Below are positions 7,407 to 14,058 of a DNA stretch of 18,195 nucleotides, piece by piece. Both the position numbers and the translations under genes were made by a program. Below the pieces are notes generated by a model that searched no databases, was not told the DNA's origin, and saw only the letters and a list, made by a program, of their open reading frames with translations. Origin of the DNA: RH-chloro-G1 sp003670575 (GTDB lineage: Bacteria > Chloroflexota > Dehalococcoidia > UBA2979); NCBI GenBank assembly GCA_947499615.1, contig CANMOP010000029.1, forward strand, positions 1 to 18,195. The letters are read 5' to 3'. Every line of letters begins with the position of its first letter. Positions within the stretch are counted from its first letter, which is position 1.

Positions 7407-7619
7407 CTACTCTTCGATGCCGAGCAGGCGGCGACGAGCCTCGTCGTACCGCTGCTTCGCGCGGGACTCGCGGTTCAACAGGCCCTTGATCGCCGTCGGG
7501 TGCAGCCGCTCCCCATCGAGGAAGAAGGCGTGCACCTTCGCGAGTTGCTCCTGCCAGTCCTCGTAGGCGGCACGGTACTCGGCGCGGGATGCCTCGCGGG
7601 GATCGTCGGTAGGGGTCAC
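7407..7619 (-). CDS. small hypothetical protein, 70 aa
   Basis: I do not recognise this protein. It is highly charged and helical with no membrane segment. It carries AEYRAAYEDWQEQLAKVHAF, then a short turn with FLDGERLHPTAIKGLLNRE, and an Arg/Glu-rich C-terminus (RRRLLGIEE). A longer version from ATG 7646 is possible. GTG 7619 is preferred for two reasons: TACACT lies exactly 6 nt upstream of it, and the nine extra codons have several T-ending codons unlike the rest of the gene. The stop is 4 nt before the start of the CcdA-like gene, so the two form a unit. Its role may relate to that transporter, by position only. Confidence 0.65.
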   Translation of the reverse strand: MTPTDDPREASRAEYRAAYEDWQEQLAKVHAFFLDGERLHPTAIKGLLNRESRAKQRYDEARRRLLGIEE

Positions 7620-7625
7620 GCGGCC

Positions 7626-7631
7626 AGTGTA
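7626..7631 (-). promoter_or_regulatory. -10-like TACACT for the 70-aa/CcdA-like unit
   Basis: On the minus strand TACACT is followed by 6 nt (GGCCGC) and GTG 7619. No clear -35 is present. If real it gives a leaderless mRNA and fixes the start of the 70-aa protein at GTG 7619. If the start is ATG 7646 this element is simply coding sequence. Confidence 0.4.
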
Positions 7632-7713
7632 AGGCAGATCAGCCATCGAGAAGGCGCCGCCGCGCACGCCGGGGATGCAGGCAAGCACCCACGCGCGCAC
7701 GCGGCATCCACGA

Positions 7714-8526
7714 TCACGCTGCGCGCGTGGATTGCGATTTAGCGACCGCCTCTTTCTCGTAGAAGTTGCCACCCAACGCCTTGAACCCGTCCGTATCCGC
7801 GCCCAGCAGCGCCTCGGTGGCACCAATGAATAGCACCCCGCCTGGACGCAGGGATTGCTGGAATCGCTGCACGATCTGCATCTTCACGGCGGGTGAGAAG
7901 TAGATCAGCACGTTGCGGCAGACGATCAGGTCGTACCCCGTCCCGTACGCGCTACTCAGCAGGTTGTGCTCCCGGAACTGGATGCGCGACCGCAACGAAG
8001 GCGTCACGAGGTACCCAGCTCCCTCCCGCGCGAAATACGTCGACAGTCGCGCAGCACTCAGGTTGCGCACGTCTGGTGCGCCGTACGGCCCCCCAGATCG
8101 CGCGCGCTCCAGCACGGTGCGGTCAAAGTCCGTGGCCAAGATGCGGCTGCCAGCGTCCGCCTTTGCTTCATTCAGCAGGATCGCCAGCGAGTACGGCTCT
8201 TGCCCGTTGGAGCACGCAGCGCTCCAGATATTCAACGCGCGCTTCTCTTTTAGGAGGCTGGGCAACACCACACGCTCAAGGCGATCGAATTGCGGCGCAT
8301 CGCGAAAGAACTCGGACACGTTGATCGTGAGCATTTCACGCATCGAGGCCAGCGTTGTCACGTCGGTGGGCAGCGTGCGCAACCACGCGGCAAGCTGTCC
8401 ACCAGCGCGCTGCAAGACAAAATTCTCCAGCCGGCGACGCATCTGCTCGCCTTTGTACGCATCAATATCGATCCCGATGCGTTCCTTGATGGTGCGCTTC
8501 AGCCCAGCGTATGCAAGGTCATCCAT
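7714..8526 (-). CDS. cheR: chemotaxis protein methyltransferase CheR
   Basis: A 270-aa SAM-dependent methyltransferase that methylates glutamates on chemoreceptors for adaptation, opposing CheB. The N-terminal helical CheR domain spans about 1-80 and ends in the conserved TINVSEFFRD (68-77). The Rossmann-type methyltransferase domain follows, with SAM-binding WSAACSNGQEPYSLAI (101-116), ILATDFD (129-135), YDLIVCRNVLIYF (198-210) and LRPGGVLFIGATE. The usual GEEPYS is NGQEPYS here, a mild variation. ATG 8526 overlaps the cheB stop by one base (TAATG), showing translational coupling. It is the last gene of the che operon. No tetratricopeptide or other extra domain is present, and no terminator hairpin with a T-tract is visible downstream. 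Confidence 0.96.
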   Translation of the reverse strand: MDDLAYAGLKRTIKERIGIDIDAYKGEQMRRRLENFVLQRAGGQLAAWLRTLPTDVTTLASMREMLTINVSEFFRDAPQFDRLERVVLPSLLKEKRALNIWSAACSNGQEPYSLAILLNEAKADAGSRILATDFDRTVLERARSGGPYGAPDVRNLSAARLSTYFAREGAGYLVTPSLRSRIQFREHNLLSSAYGTGYDLIVCRNVLIYFSPAVKMQIVQRFQQSLRPGGVLFIGATEALLGADTDGFKALGGNFYEKEAVAKSQSTRAA

Positions 8527-9704
8527 TATCCCGCCCGCCTCACCTTCACCGCTGCACCAGGCGAACACCAACGCACAACCGCCTCTGCCATCTGATCCAG
8601 TGGATGAACCTCGTCCGCCAGTCCTGCCTGGGCCACGCTCCGTGGCATGCCGTAGACCACTGAACTCTCCTCGTCCTGCGCCAGCACGGTGCCGCCTGCG
8701 TCGTGGATCAACTGCGCACCTCGCGTGCCGTCCGTGCCTATGCCCGTGAGTACAACGCCGATAATACTGAACCCACGGGCACGCACCACGGATTCCATGG
8801 TGACGTTGATCGCCGGTCGCACTCCACACTCCGCTGGCCCGTCGCCGAGGTGCACGACGCCCTGTGCATCGAACAACAAATGGTGCCCACCAGGAGCGAG
8901 CAGCACATGTCCATTTTCCAGCCGGTCGCCAGGCCGCGCCTCGGAGACGTGCAACGCGCTCAGCGAATCGAGTCGCTCCGCGAGCGAGCGCGTGAACCCC
9001 GGCGGCATGTGCTGCACGACGACGATCGGCACGCCGAGGTCACCGGGCAGCGACACCAGCAATTGGTGCAGTGCCTGCGGTCCACCCGTTGAGCTCCCAA
9101 TCACCACTGTCCGCCGTAGCCATGAGCCGGGCCCAACGCTGCGCGCAGGCGCGGGCGCGCCCGCGAAACGCAACGCCCGAGGCGACGCCGCACCGGCCCC
9201 CATCGACGCTGCTGTAGCCGACACCGCAGGTGCCGAACGTTCGGCTGGCTGCGTCGCCGGATGAGGTTGCGACGTCGGCCGCCAGCGCCTGACACGCGCG
9301 CCAGCCGCCGCCACTACTTTCTCCGCCAGCCCGAGCGCGCCAACAGACGCCCCAACGATCACACCGTTGCGCGTCGGCTTCTCGACGAAGTCGACGGCAC
9401 CAATCTCCAGTGCGCGCATGGTGGCGTCAGCACCCTTGCGTGTGAGGCTGCTAACCATGACAACGGGCGTCGGCGTTTCCGCCATGAGCCGTTCGAGTGT
9501 CGCGATCCCATCCAACCGCGGCATCTCGATGTCGAGCGTCACGACGTCCGGGCGCAGCTGCTTCACCTGCTCCAGCGCATCCAACCCATCGACAGCCCGC
9601 CCGACCACTTCGATGCGATCGTCCTCCTGCAAGAGGCGCATCAGCACCGCACGCGCGGTGAGCGAGTCGTCGACGATCAGGACGCGAACGAGCTTGTCCG
9701 GCAT
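8526..9704 (-). CDS. cheB: chemotaxis response regulator methylesterase CheB
   Basis: A 392-aa two-domain protein that demethylates (and often deamidates) chemoreceptors when phosphorylated by CheA. The receiver domain (about 6-125) has D12/D13, phospho-acceptor D58 (TLDIEMPRLDG), S85/S86 and K109. An Ala/Pro/Ser-rich linker of about 60 residues (about 136-195) follows, longer than in enteric CheB. The methylesterase domain (about 197-385) carries the catalytic triad: S205 (IGSSTGGP), H232 (VVQHMPPGFT) and D325 (GIGTDGTRGA). ATG 9704 lies 4 nt after the cheY stop, and its TAA shares a base with the cheR ATG, so it sits firmly inside the che operon. All key residues are intact. Confidence 0.97.
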   Translation of the reverse strand: MPDKLVRVLIVDDSLTARAVLMRLLQEDDRIEVVGRAVDGLDALEQVKQLRPDVVTLDIEMPRLDGIATLERLMAETPTPVVMVSSLTRKGADATMRALEIGAVDFVEKPTRNGVIVGASVGALGLAEKVVAAAGARVRRWRPTSQPHPATQPAERSAPAVSATAASMGAGAASPRALRFAGAPAPARSVGPGSWLRRTVVIGSSTGGPQALHQLLVSLPGDLGVPIVVVQHMPPGFTRSLAERLDSLSALHVSEARPGDRLENGHVLLAPGGHHLLFDAQGVVHLGDGPAECGVRPAINVTMESVVRARGFSIIGVVLTGIGTDGTRGAQLIHDAGGTVLAQDEESSVVYGMPRSVAQAGLADEVHPLDQMAEAVVRWCSPGAAVKVRRAG

Positions 9705-9708
9705 CGCG

Positions 9709-10065
9709 CTAGCCTACGAGCTTCCACAACGCGGCCTGGATGCGCTCGGAGTCGAAGGGCTTCACCACAAAGTCCTTCGCGCCAGCCTTGATCGCCTCCA
9801 TGATCACGCCCTGCTGCCCCATCGCCGTGACCATCGCCACCTTCGCGGAGGGATCCTCCAACAGGATCGCGCGCAACGCGTCCAGCCCATCCATCACCGG
9901 CATGGTGATATCCAACAAGACGGCATCAGGGTGCTCTGCTTTGAACGCCGCGACAGCTTGTTCGCCATCGGCCGCCTCAATAACCTCGTGCCCCAGTTCC
10001 TTCAGCAGGTTCGAACTTCGCATCCGCATGAATGCGGCATCGTCCGCAATGAGAATCTTCGCCAC
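9709..10065 (-). CDS. cheY: chemotaxis response regulator CheY
   Basis: A single-domain receiver of 118 aa that carries the CheA phosphoryl signal to the motility machinery. Active-site residues are all present: D8/D9 (IADDAAF), phospho-acceptor D52 (LLDITMPVMDG), T80 (MVTAMGQQ) and K102 (VVKPF). The AFMRM and AMGQQ motifs resemble Firmicutes/Thermotoga-type CheY more than enteric CheY, which fits the presence of the CheC phosphatase and absence of CheZ. The frame is open for 160 codons upstream, overlapping cheD antiparallel-phase, but the start is GTG 10065. The receiver fold begins there, and GAGAGGAG lies about 6 nt before it. It is 32 nt downstream of cheD and 4 nt upstream of cheB. Confidence 0.96.
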   Translation of the reverse strand: MAKILIADDAAFMRMRSSNLLKELGHEVIEAADGEQAVAAFKAEHPDAVLLDITMPVMDGLDALRAILLEDPSAKVAMVTAMGQQGVIMEAIKAGAKDFVVKPFDSERIQAALWKLVG

Positions 10066-10097
10066 AACGGTCTCCTCTCGCACCTGACGGTGCGGCT

Positions 10098-10640
10098 CTA
10101 CGTCCCAACGCCGGCGGTCGTCACGCTCAACTCGCCGGTCCGCGCCGAGAGCACCACAGTGCGTCCGCGCGAGCCTCCGATTTCCATGGACTGTGCGCGC
10201 AATCCACGTGACGTCAGCGCGGCAATCGCCGCCTCCACATTGCGCTCCCCGATCGGCGGCGTGTCCGCGAACCCGGCACCGCGCAGGATGTGCGCACCAC
10301 CCACCAGGGTGATACGCATGCGGCCGCGTGAGGCACCCAACTCCATCATTCGATCCAGCAGTGTCGGCACTGCCACGTCCACAAACTTCGGGCCGCCCCT
10401 GGTCTTCGGCGCTTGCGCGCTGTCCGGCAGCACCATGTGCGCCATCCCTGCCAGATGCACCACCGGGTCGTACACGCACAAGCCCACGCATGAGCCCAAC
10501 CCGTAGCAGATCAACTCCTCGGTCACATCCGACGTGACGCGCCACTCACCGAGTCCAATGGCGATCTGAGGATTCGGGGCTGCCGGTACAGACCGCTGGG
10601 CCGGCGAAGCGGCGGCATTGCCGGCTTGCAGCGCCGTCAC
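10098..10640 (-). CDS. cheD: chemoreceptor glutamine deamidase CheD
   Basis: A 180-aa enzyme that deamidates receptor glutamines and, in Bacillus/Thermotoga-type systems, binds and stimulates CheC. Catalytic C51 is in GLGSCVGLC and H68 in GMAHMVLPDS. Other family signatures are GPKFVDVAVP, VGGAHIL and IGERNVEA, and GGSRGRTV near the C-terminus. In T. maritima CheD the third catalytic-site residue is Thr21, six residues before the Cys. Here that position is C45 (ICYGLGSC), an unusual replacement. About 25 extra Ala/Pro-rich residues precede the family core. The GTG start overlaps the cheC stop in a GTGA junction, indicating coupling between the two partner proteins. Confidence 0.94.
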   Translation of the reverse strand: MTALQAGNAAASPAQRSVPAAPNPQIAIGLGEWRVTSDVTEELICYGLGSCVGLCVYDPVVHLAGMAHMVLPDSAQAPKTRGGPKFVDVAVPTLLDRMMELGASRGRMRITLVGGAHILRGAGFADTPPIGERNVEAAIAALTSRGLRAQSMEIGGSRGRTVVLSARTGELSVTTAGVGT

Positions 10641-11233
10641 GCGGCAGCTCGAGCACGTGTCAGCGCATCCAGCAGATCCTCACTCGGCATGACGAAGAAC
10701 AGGCCTGAAATCTCGTCGCCTGCCACCTTGAAGGTGCTCTCCGCCAGGAATGTCTCGTCCTGTGTCATCAGGATGTCTGACGTCACCACGTCCAGCAGCG
10801 CACCGGCCATATCCGCCATCACCGCGGGCGGAGAGGGGCGCAGGTCGAGCCCTGTGGCGTCTGCGATCGCGTTCAGGAAGAACGCACCGATGATGTTCCC
10901 CATCTCACCCAGCGCGGACCGTTCCATCTCACCCAGCTCGCTGGTGGTGCCGACGCTCTGCCCCATCAGCAGGTCCACGAAGGCGTAAACGATACGCGGT
11001 TCGTACATCAGCATGAAACGGCCGTTCGCGCTGCCGCTGACGGTCAGGTAGATCCCGATCGCCATGACATCGGCGCCACCGACGATCGAGGCGATCTCCG
11101 TGACGGGCACACGACGCAGCCCGAACGAACGCACCTCGATCTCCTGCCCGATCATCTCGGACAGCCCATGCATCGCGTTGTCCGTCCCCAGGCTGACCAA
11201 TCCAGCCCACGGACCCATCATTGCGTTGCTCAC
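10637..11233 (-). CDS. cheC: CheY-P phosphatase CheC, one active site
   Basis: A 198-aa CheC/FliY/CheX-family phosphatase that removes phosphate from CheY-P and is a docking partner of CheD. The family has two pseudosymmetric sites with motif [D/S]xxxExxN. The second is intact: S106, E110, N113 in SALGEMGNIIG. The first is lost: by alignment on the following NAMHGLSEM helix, the Glu and Asn positions are G11 and S14. Beta-rich segments (for example GRFMLMYEP) lie between the helical halves. The GTG start overlaps the cheA stop (GTGA), and its own TGA overlaps the cheD GTG. It should still be active through site 2, which is the dominant one in B. subtilis CheC. Confidence 0.93.
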   Translation of the reverse strand: MSNAMMGPWAGLVSLGTDNAMHGLSEMIGQEIEVRSFGLRRVPVTEIASIVGGADVMAIGIYLTVSGSANGRFMLMYEPRIVYAFVDLLMGQSVGTTSELGEMERSALGEMGNIIGAFFLNAIADATGLDLRPSPPAVMADMAGALLDVVTSDILMTQDETFLAESTFKVAGDEISGLFFVMPSEDLLDALTRARAAA

Positions 11234-12489
11234 GCGCTCTTCCTCTCGATACTCGCCACTGACAGTGCCGGCTCCGAGCCGCCCTGCAACGCCCCCTTGA
11301 TAAGCGATGGCACATCCACGATGAGCACGACCTGCCCATCGCCCAGGATGGTTGCGCCTGCGATCCCACGTCGCTTCCCGAGGTATGCCCCCAGCGACTT
11401 CACAACGATCTCCTGTTGATCAATCAACTCTTCTACCGCGATCGCGACAGACCGCTCCCCCTGGTCGCCTGTCCGCACCACAACCGCAAAGAGACTCGTC
11501 TCCGCGTCGCCGACAGCGCCCGACAGTTCCTGATCACCCTTGGTGATCGCGTCGCCCAGCCGCACCAGCGGCATCACGCTCCCACGCAGGTTCATCACCG
11601 GACGCATGAGCACGGTGCTCAGCGATTCCGGTGCCGGGCGCACGGTCTCCTGCACATAGCTCAACGGCAGCGCGTACGTCGTGGTACCGGATCGCACCAA
11701 CAGGCCGCCGAATGTGGCAAGCGTCAGCGGCAGCCGAAGCATGAACCGCGTCCCGCTGCCCGGGACGGTCTCCACCTCTACCTCGCCGTTGAGGTCCTCG
11801 ATGCTGCTACGCACGATGTCCATTCCAACGCCGCGGCCGGAGACCTCCGTGGTCTGCTTCGCCGTCGAGAGACCGGGCGCGAAGATCAACTCCACGGCGT
11901 CAGCGTCCGACAGACGTTCGGCCGCCTCCGCAGTGATCACGCCCTTGCGTAACGCGGACTCCCGCACCGCACGAGCGTCGATCCCCCCGCCGTCATCCTC
12001 CAGCGTGATCAGCACCTGCCCAGACTCGTGCTGGGCGGACAGCCGGACGGTCGCCTGATCCGGTTTACCGGCAGCCCGACGCGCTTCCAGCGACTCCACC
12101 CCGTGGTCCACTGCGTTACGGATCAAGTGGACGAGCGGGTCCTTGATCTTCTCGATCACGGACCGATCGATCTCGGTGCCTTCACCGTCCACCACCAGCC
12201 GGACGTCCTTGCCCGTGCTACGCGCCAGATCGCGCACCAGACGCGGGAACTTGCTGAAGAGCAGCCCCACTGGGAGCATGCGCACGCGCATCATCCCCTC
12301 GTGCAACTCGTCGATTGCGCGCACGAAATGCGTCGCGGTCTCGGAGAGCGAACGAACCTGCGCGTCCTCTTTGTACCGACCGGACAGCGTGCGCGAAATC
12401 TGCGCGATGCGCGTGCGATCGATCACCAGCTCGCCCACCATGTTCATGAGCTGGTCCAACACTTCGACGTCGATACGGATCGACTGCAA
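11230..12489 (-). CDS. cheA: chemotaxis histidine kinase CheA, kinase core (P3-P4-P5), 3' part of a frameshifted gene
   Basis: This frame encodes the dimerisation, ATPase and CheW-like domains of CheA, in order: P3 (IRIDVEVLDQLMNMVGELVI), P4 with N box HLIRNAVDHGVES, G1 DDGGGID and G2 GRGVGMDIV, then P5 from about LATFGGLLVRSG to the end. All ATP-binding motifs are intact. Read alone it has only a TTG start at 12489 with no Shine-Dalgarno. Homology extends at least ten codons further upstream (ESGDTAKLDT) to about 12519, where it meets the N-terminal frame one base out of phase. The natural product is therefore a single CheA of about 686 aa. Its TGA overlaps the cheC GTG. Either this is a real or sequencing indel, or two polypeptides are made. 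Confidence 0.88.
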   Translation of the reverse strand: MQSIRIDVEVLDQLMNMVGELVIDRTRIAQISRTLSGRYKEDAQVRSLSETATHFVRAIDELHEGMMRVRMLPVGLLFSKFPRLVRDLARSTGKDVRLVVDGEGTEIDRSVIEKIKDPLVHLIRNAVDHGVESLEARRAAGKPDQATVRLSAQHESGQVLITLEDDGGGIDARAVRESALRKGVITAEAAERLSDADAVELIFAPGLSTAKQTTEVSGRGVGMDIVRSSIEDLNGEVEVETVPGSGTRFMLRLPLTLATFGGLLVRSGTTTYALPLSYVQETVRPAPESLSTVLMRPVMNLRGSVMPLVRLGDAITKGDQELSGAVGDAETSLFAVVVRTGDQGERSVAIAVEELIDQQEIVVKSLGAYLGKRRGIAGATILGDGQVVLIVDVPSLIKGALQGGSEPALSVASIERKSA

Positions 12490-13291
12490 CGTGTCCAGCT
12501 TGGCAGTGTCGCCAGACTCCCGCGTCGCCGCCGGATTCCGACTCGTCCGTCCACGGCTCGATCACGACGCCAATGACATCCGCCACCGCACGAATGCCGG
12601 GCGAAATTGCCTCAGGCTCTAAGGTGGTGGCGATCAGAACCGAGAGAGTGTGCCCTGCACGCTCCTCCTCGATCTCGTGCTGAGAAGGCACCGACGCGAT
12701 CACCTCGCCATGCACCGACAGATCGTTCAGCACCTGGAAACAGCGCACGGCGGCCCAGTCCGATTGCGGGTCCAGCGTGACCGTGACCACGTAAGCACTC
12801 TGTCCCGCTACCTCGGCCGCTTGGAGCCTAGCAGCGACCGCCGGCTCTGCCGCAAGCTTGCCGACGCCCGGGGCCGGCGCGGCAACGGTGGCGACTGTGC
12901 CCTGCGCGATCGCTCGCAGTTGCTCCACCATCGGGCCCACGTCCAGCGTGGCGTCCTGTCCGGAGACAAGGTTGTCACGCAGCACCTTCAGCCCATCCAG
13001 GCTCATCAGCAGCACATCGATCAACTCAGGAGTGACCGGCTGCGTCCCCTTGCGGACACGATCCAGCAGATCCTCCATGGCATGAGTCAGGCTCGCCATT
13101 TCGGCGAACCCAAGCATTCCGGATGAGCCCTTCAGCGTATGCGCCGCCCGGAAGATCTCCTGAAGGAGTTCCTCGTCTCCCGCCTCGTGCTCCAGGCGGA
13201 TGATGTCCTCGTCCAACAGTTCCAGCAGGCTCTCCACCTCCTGGAGGAAGACTTTCAGATCGTCCGCGGTGATATCGTCGGCCAGCGCCAT
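12218..13291 (-). CDS. cheA: chemotaxis histidine kinase CheA, HPt and P2 domains, 5' part of a frameshifted gene
   Basis: The first ~257 residues are the N-terminus of CheA. The P1/HPt domain has phospho-accepting H51 in FRAAHTLKGSSGMLG, and a linker leads to a P2 CheY-docking domain at about 166-247 (SAYVVTVTLD to GVVIEPW). Beyond codon 257 (about 12521) the frame runs on for about 100 residues of His/Arg/Ala-rich sequence with no family character, because the coding signal moves to another frame. The kinase core is one base out of phase. Removing one G from the GGG at 12519-12521 would join the two parts as ESGGDAESGDTAKLD. The ATG has GAGAGG 9 nt upstream and lies 39 nt after cheW. Confidence 0.88.
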   Translation of the reverse strand: MALADDITADDLKVFLQEVESLLELLDEDIIRLEHEAGDEELLQEIFRAAHTLKGSSGMLGFAEMASLTHAMEDLLDRVRKGTQPVTPELIDVLLMSLDGLKVLRDNLVSGQDATLDVGPMVEQLRAIAQGTVATVAAPAPGVGKLAAEPAVAARLQAAEVAGQSAYVVTVTLDPQSDWAAVRCFQVLNDLSVHGEVIASVPSQHEIEEERAGHTLSVLIATTLEPEAISPGIRAVADVIGVVIEPWTDESESGGDAGVWRHCQAGHVAVDPYRRRSVGPAHEHGGRAGDRSHAHRADFAHAVRSVQRGRAGSFALRDRDAFRARNRRVARGDDARAHAPSGAALQQVPASGARSGA

Positions 13292-13330
13292 GCGTCAGGA
13301 CCTCTCTGTATGAGTGCTGTCCAGCGCGGG

Positions 13331-13816
13331 TTAGGCGGCGACTTCAGCGATGCGGTTCGCGGTGTCATCGCCCAGCTGCAACACCCGATCCAGGTCAAGC
13401 AGAATCAGCAGTCGGGCGCCGATCTTCGCGATGCCGTCCATGTAGTACGAGTCTTCGGTCGTGACCAGCGCGGAGTCGGACTCGATCGCGCTGCCGGGAA
13501 CTCGCAACACCTCGGTGACCGCATCGACGATGACGCCAATGTCATGGCCCGTGATGTCCACCACCACAATGCGGCTCTCCGCTGTCTGTTCCGTCACCGC
13601 CAGCCCGAAGCGCTTGCGGAGGTCAACGACCGGGATCACCCGGCCGCGCAGGTTGATCACTCCCTCCACAAACTCCGGGGTCTCCGGCACATGCGTCACC
13701 GCCTGCATCCGGATGATCTCCCGCACGGTGCCGATGTTGACTCCGTAGGACTCACCCGCCAGATCGAACACCACCAGCTGTCGCTCGGCCGCATCCACGA
13801 TCGTTGCTGTCGTCAT
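13331..13816 (-). CDS. cheW: chemotaxis coupling protein CheW
   Basis: A 161-aa CheW-domain scaffold that bridges chemoreceptors and CheA. Family signatures in order: RQLVVFDLAGESYGVNI, VREIIRM, VPETPEFVEGVINLRGRVIPVVDLRKRFGL (with the conserved NLRG and VVDL), IVVVDI, GVIVDAVTEVLRV, and the C-terminal ARLLILLDLDRVL. The ATG at 13837 is in frame, but ATG 13816 is preferred because GGAGG lies 4 nt upstream of it. It is the first gene of the che operon, and its leader contains an inverted repeat and a run of nine G on this strand. No second coupling protein or receptor is found in the window. Confidence 0.95.
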   Translation of the reverse strand: MTTATIVDAAERQLVVFDLAGESYGVNIGTVREIIRMQAVTHVPETPEFVEGVINLRGRVIPVVDLRKRFGLAVTEQTAESRIVVVDITGHDIGVIVDAVTEVLRVPGSAIESDSALVTTEDSYYMDGIAKIGARLLILLDLDRVLQLGDDTANRIAEVAA

Positions 13817-13839
13817 ACTTCCTCCGGTCGTCATCACTC

Positions 13840-13870
13840 GGCAGGCCGACCGTCGCCGGCTTCGCCTGCC
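13840..13870. repeat. inverted repeat in the cheW leader
   Basis: GGCAGGC (13840-13846) and GCCTGCC (13864-13870) can pair as a 7-bp stem with a 17-nt loop. In the minus-strand che mRNA this hairpin would end about 24 nt before the cheW ATG, just upstream of the Shine-Dalgarno. There is no T-tract, so it is not a typical intrinsic terminator. It could be a leader structure or protein-binding site, or chance in GC-rich DNA. Confidence 0.35.
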
Positions 13871-13927
13871 ATCCGTCGTTCGCTGCGAGAAGTATCGAAA
13901 GCGTGGAGGTCATACGAGAGTCGGTGA

Positions 13928-13936
13928 CCCCCCCCC
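13928..13936. repeat. homopolymer of nine C (G on the minus strand)
   Basis: A run of nine C lies in the divergent region between cheW and the 125-aa gene. It is about 110 nt upstream of the cheW ATG on the minus strand and far outside any coding frame. No other run of this length was seen in the window. Such tracts can change length by slippage. Here it could alter promoter spacing of the che operon if the promoter lies across it, which I cannot establish. Confidence 0.6.
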
Positions 13937-13988
13937 GATCGACCCTACCTTCAGGCAATTGACAGGTTGCGCCGCGACACATGGCGCC

Positions 13989-14017
13989 CTGCACGCTGCG
14001 GATGCCCGTCGTACGAT
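13989..14017 (+). promoter_or_regulatory. possible promoter of the 125-aa gene
   Basis: A weak -35 CTGCAC (13989-13994) and a -10 TACGAT (14012-14017) are separated by 17 nt. The predicted transcript would begin near 14024 and have a leader of about 35 nt containing the GGGAG ribosome-binding site. A perfect TTGACA occurs at 13959-13964 but has no -10 at a usable distance. Confidence 0.4.
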
Positions 14018-14058
14018 GGACAGACGACCTGACCGAACACCGAACCGTGGGAGCACGC

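Noticed and set aside
7620..7646. ATG 7646 as start of the 70-aa protein (79-aa version)
   Set aside because: Possible, but the added codons are T-rich in third position and contain the TACACT element placed exactly like the other start-adjacent -10 elements.
12218..12500. His/Arg/Ala-rich tail of the CheA N-terminal frame as a genuine extra domain
   Set aside because: It overlaps the intact P3/P4 coding sequence in another frame and has the composition of an out-of-frame read.
13959..13964. Perfect TTGACA on the plus strand upstream of the 125-aa gene
   Set aside because: No -10-like hexamer lies 15-19 nt downstream (the sequence at 17 nt is TGGCGC), so it is not called as a promoter.
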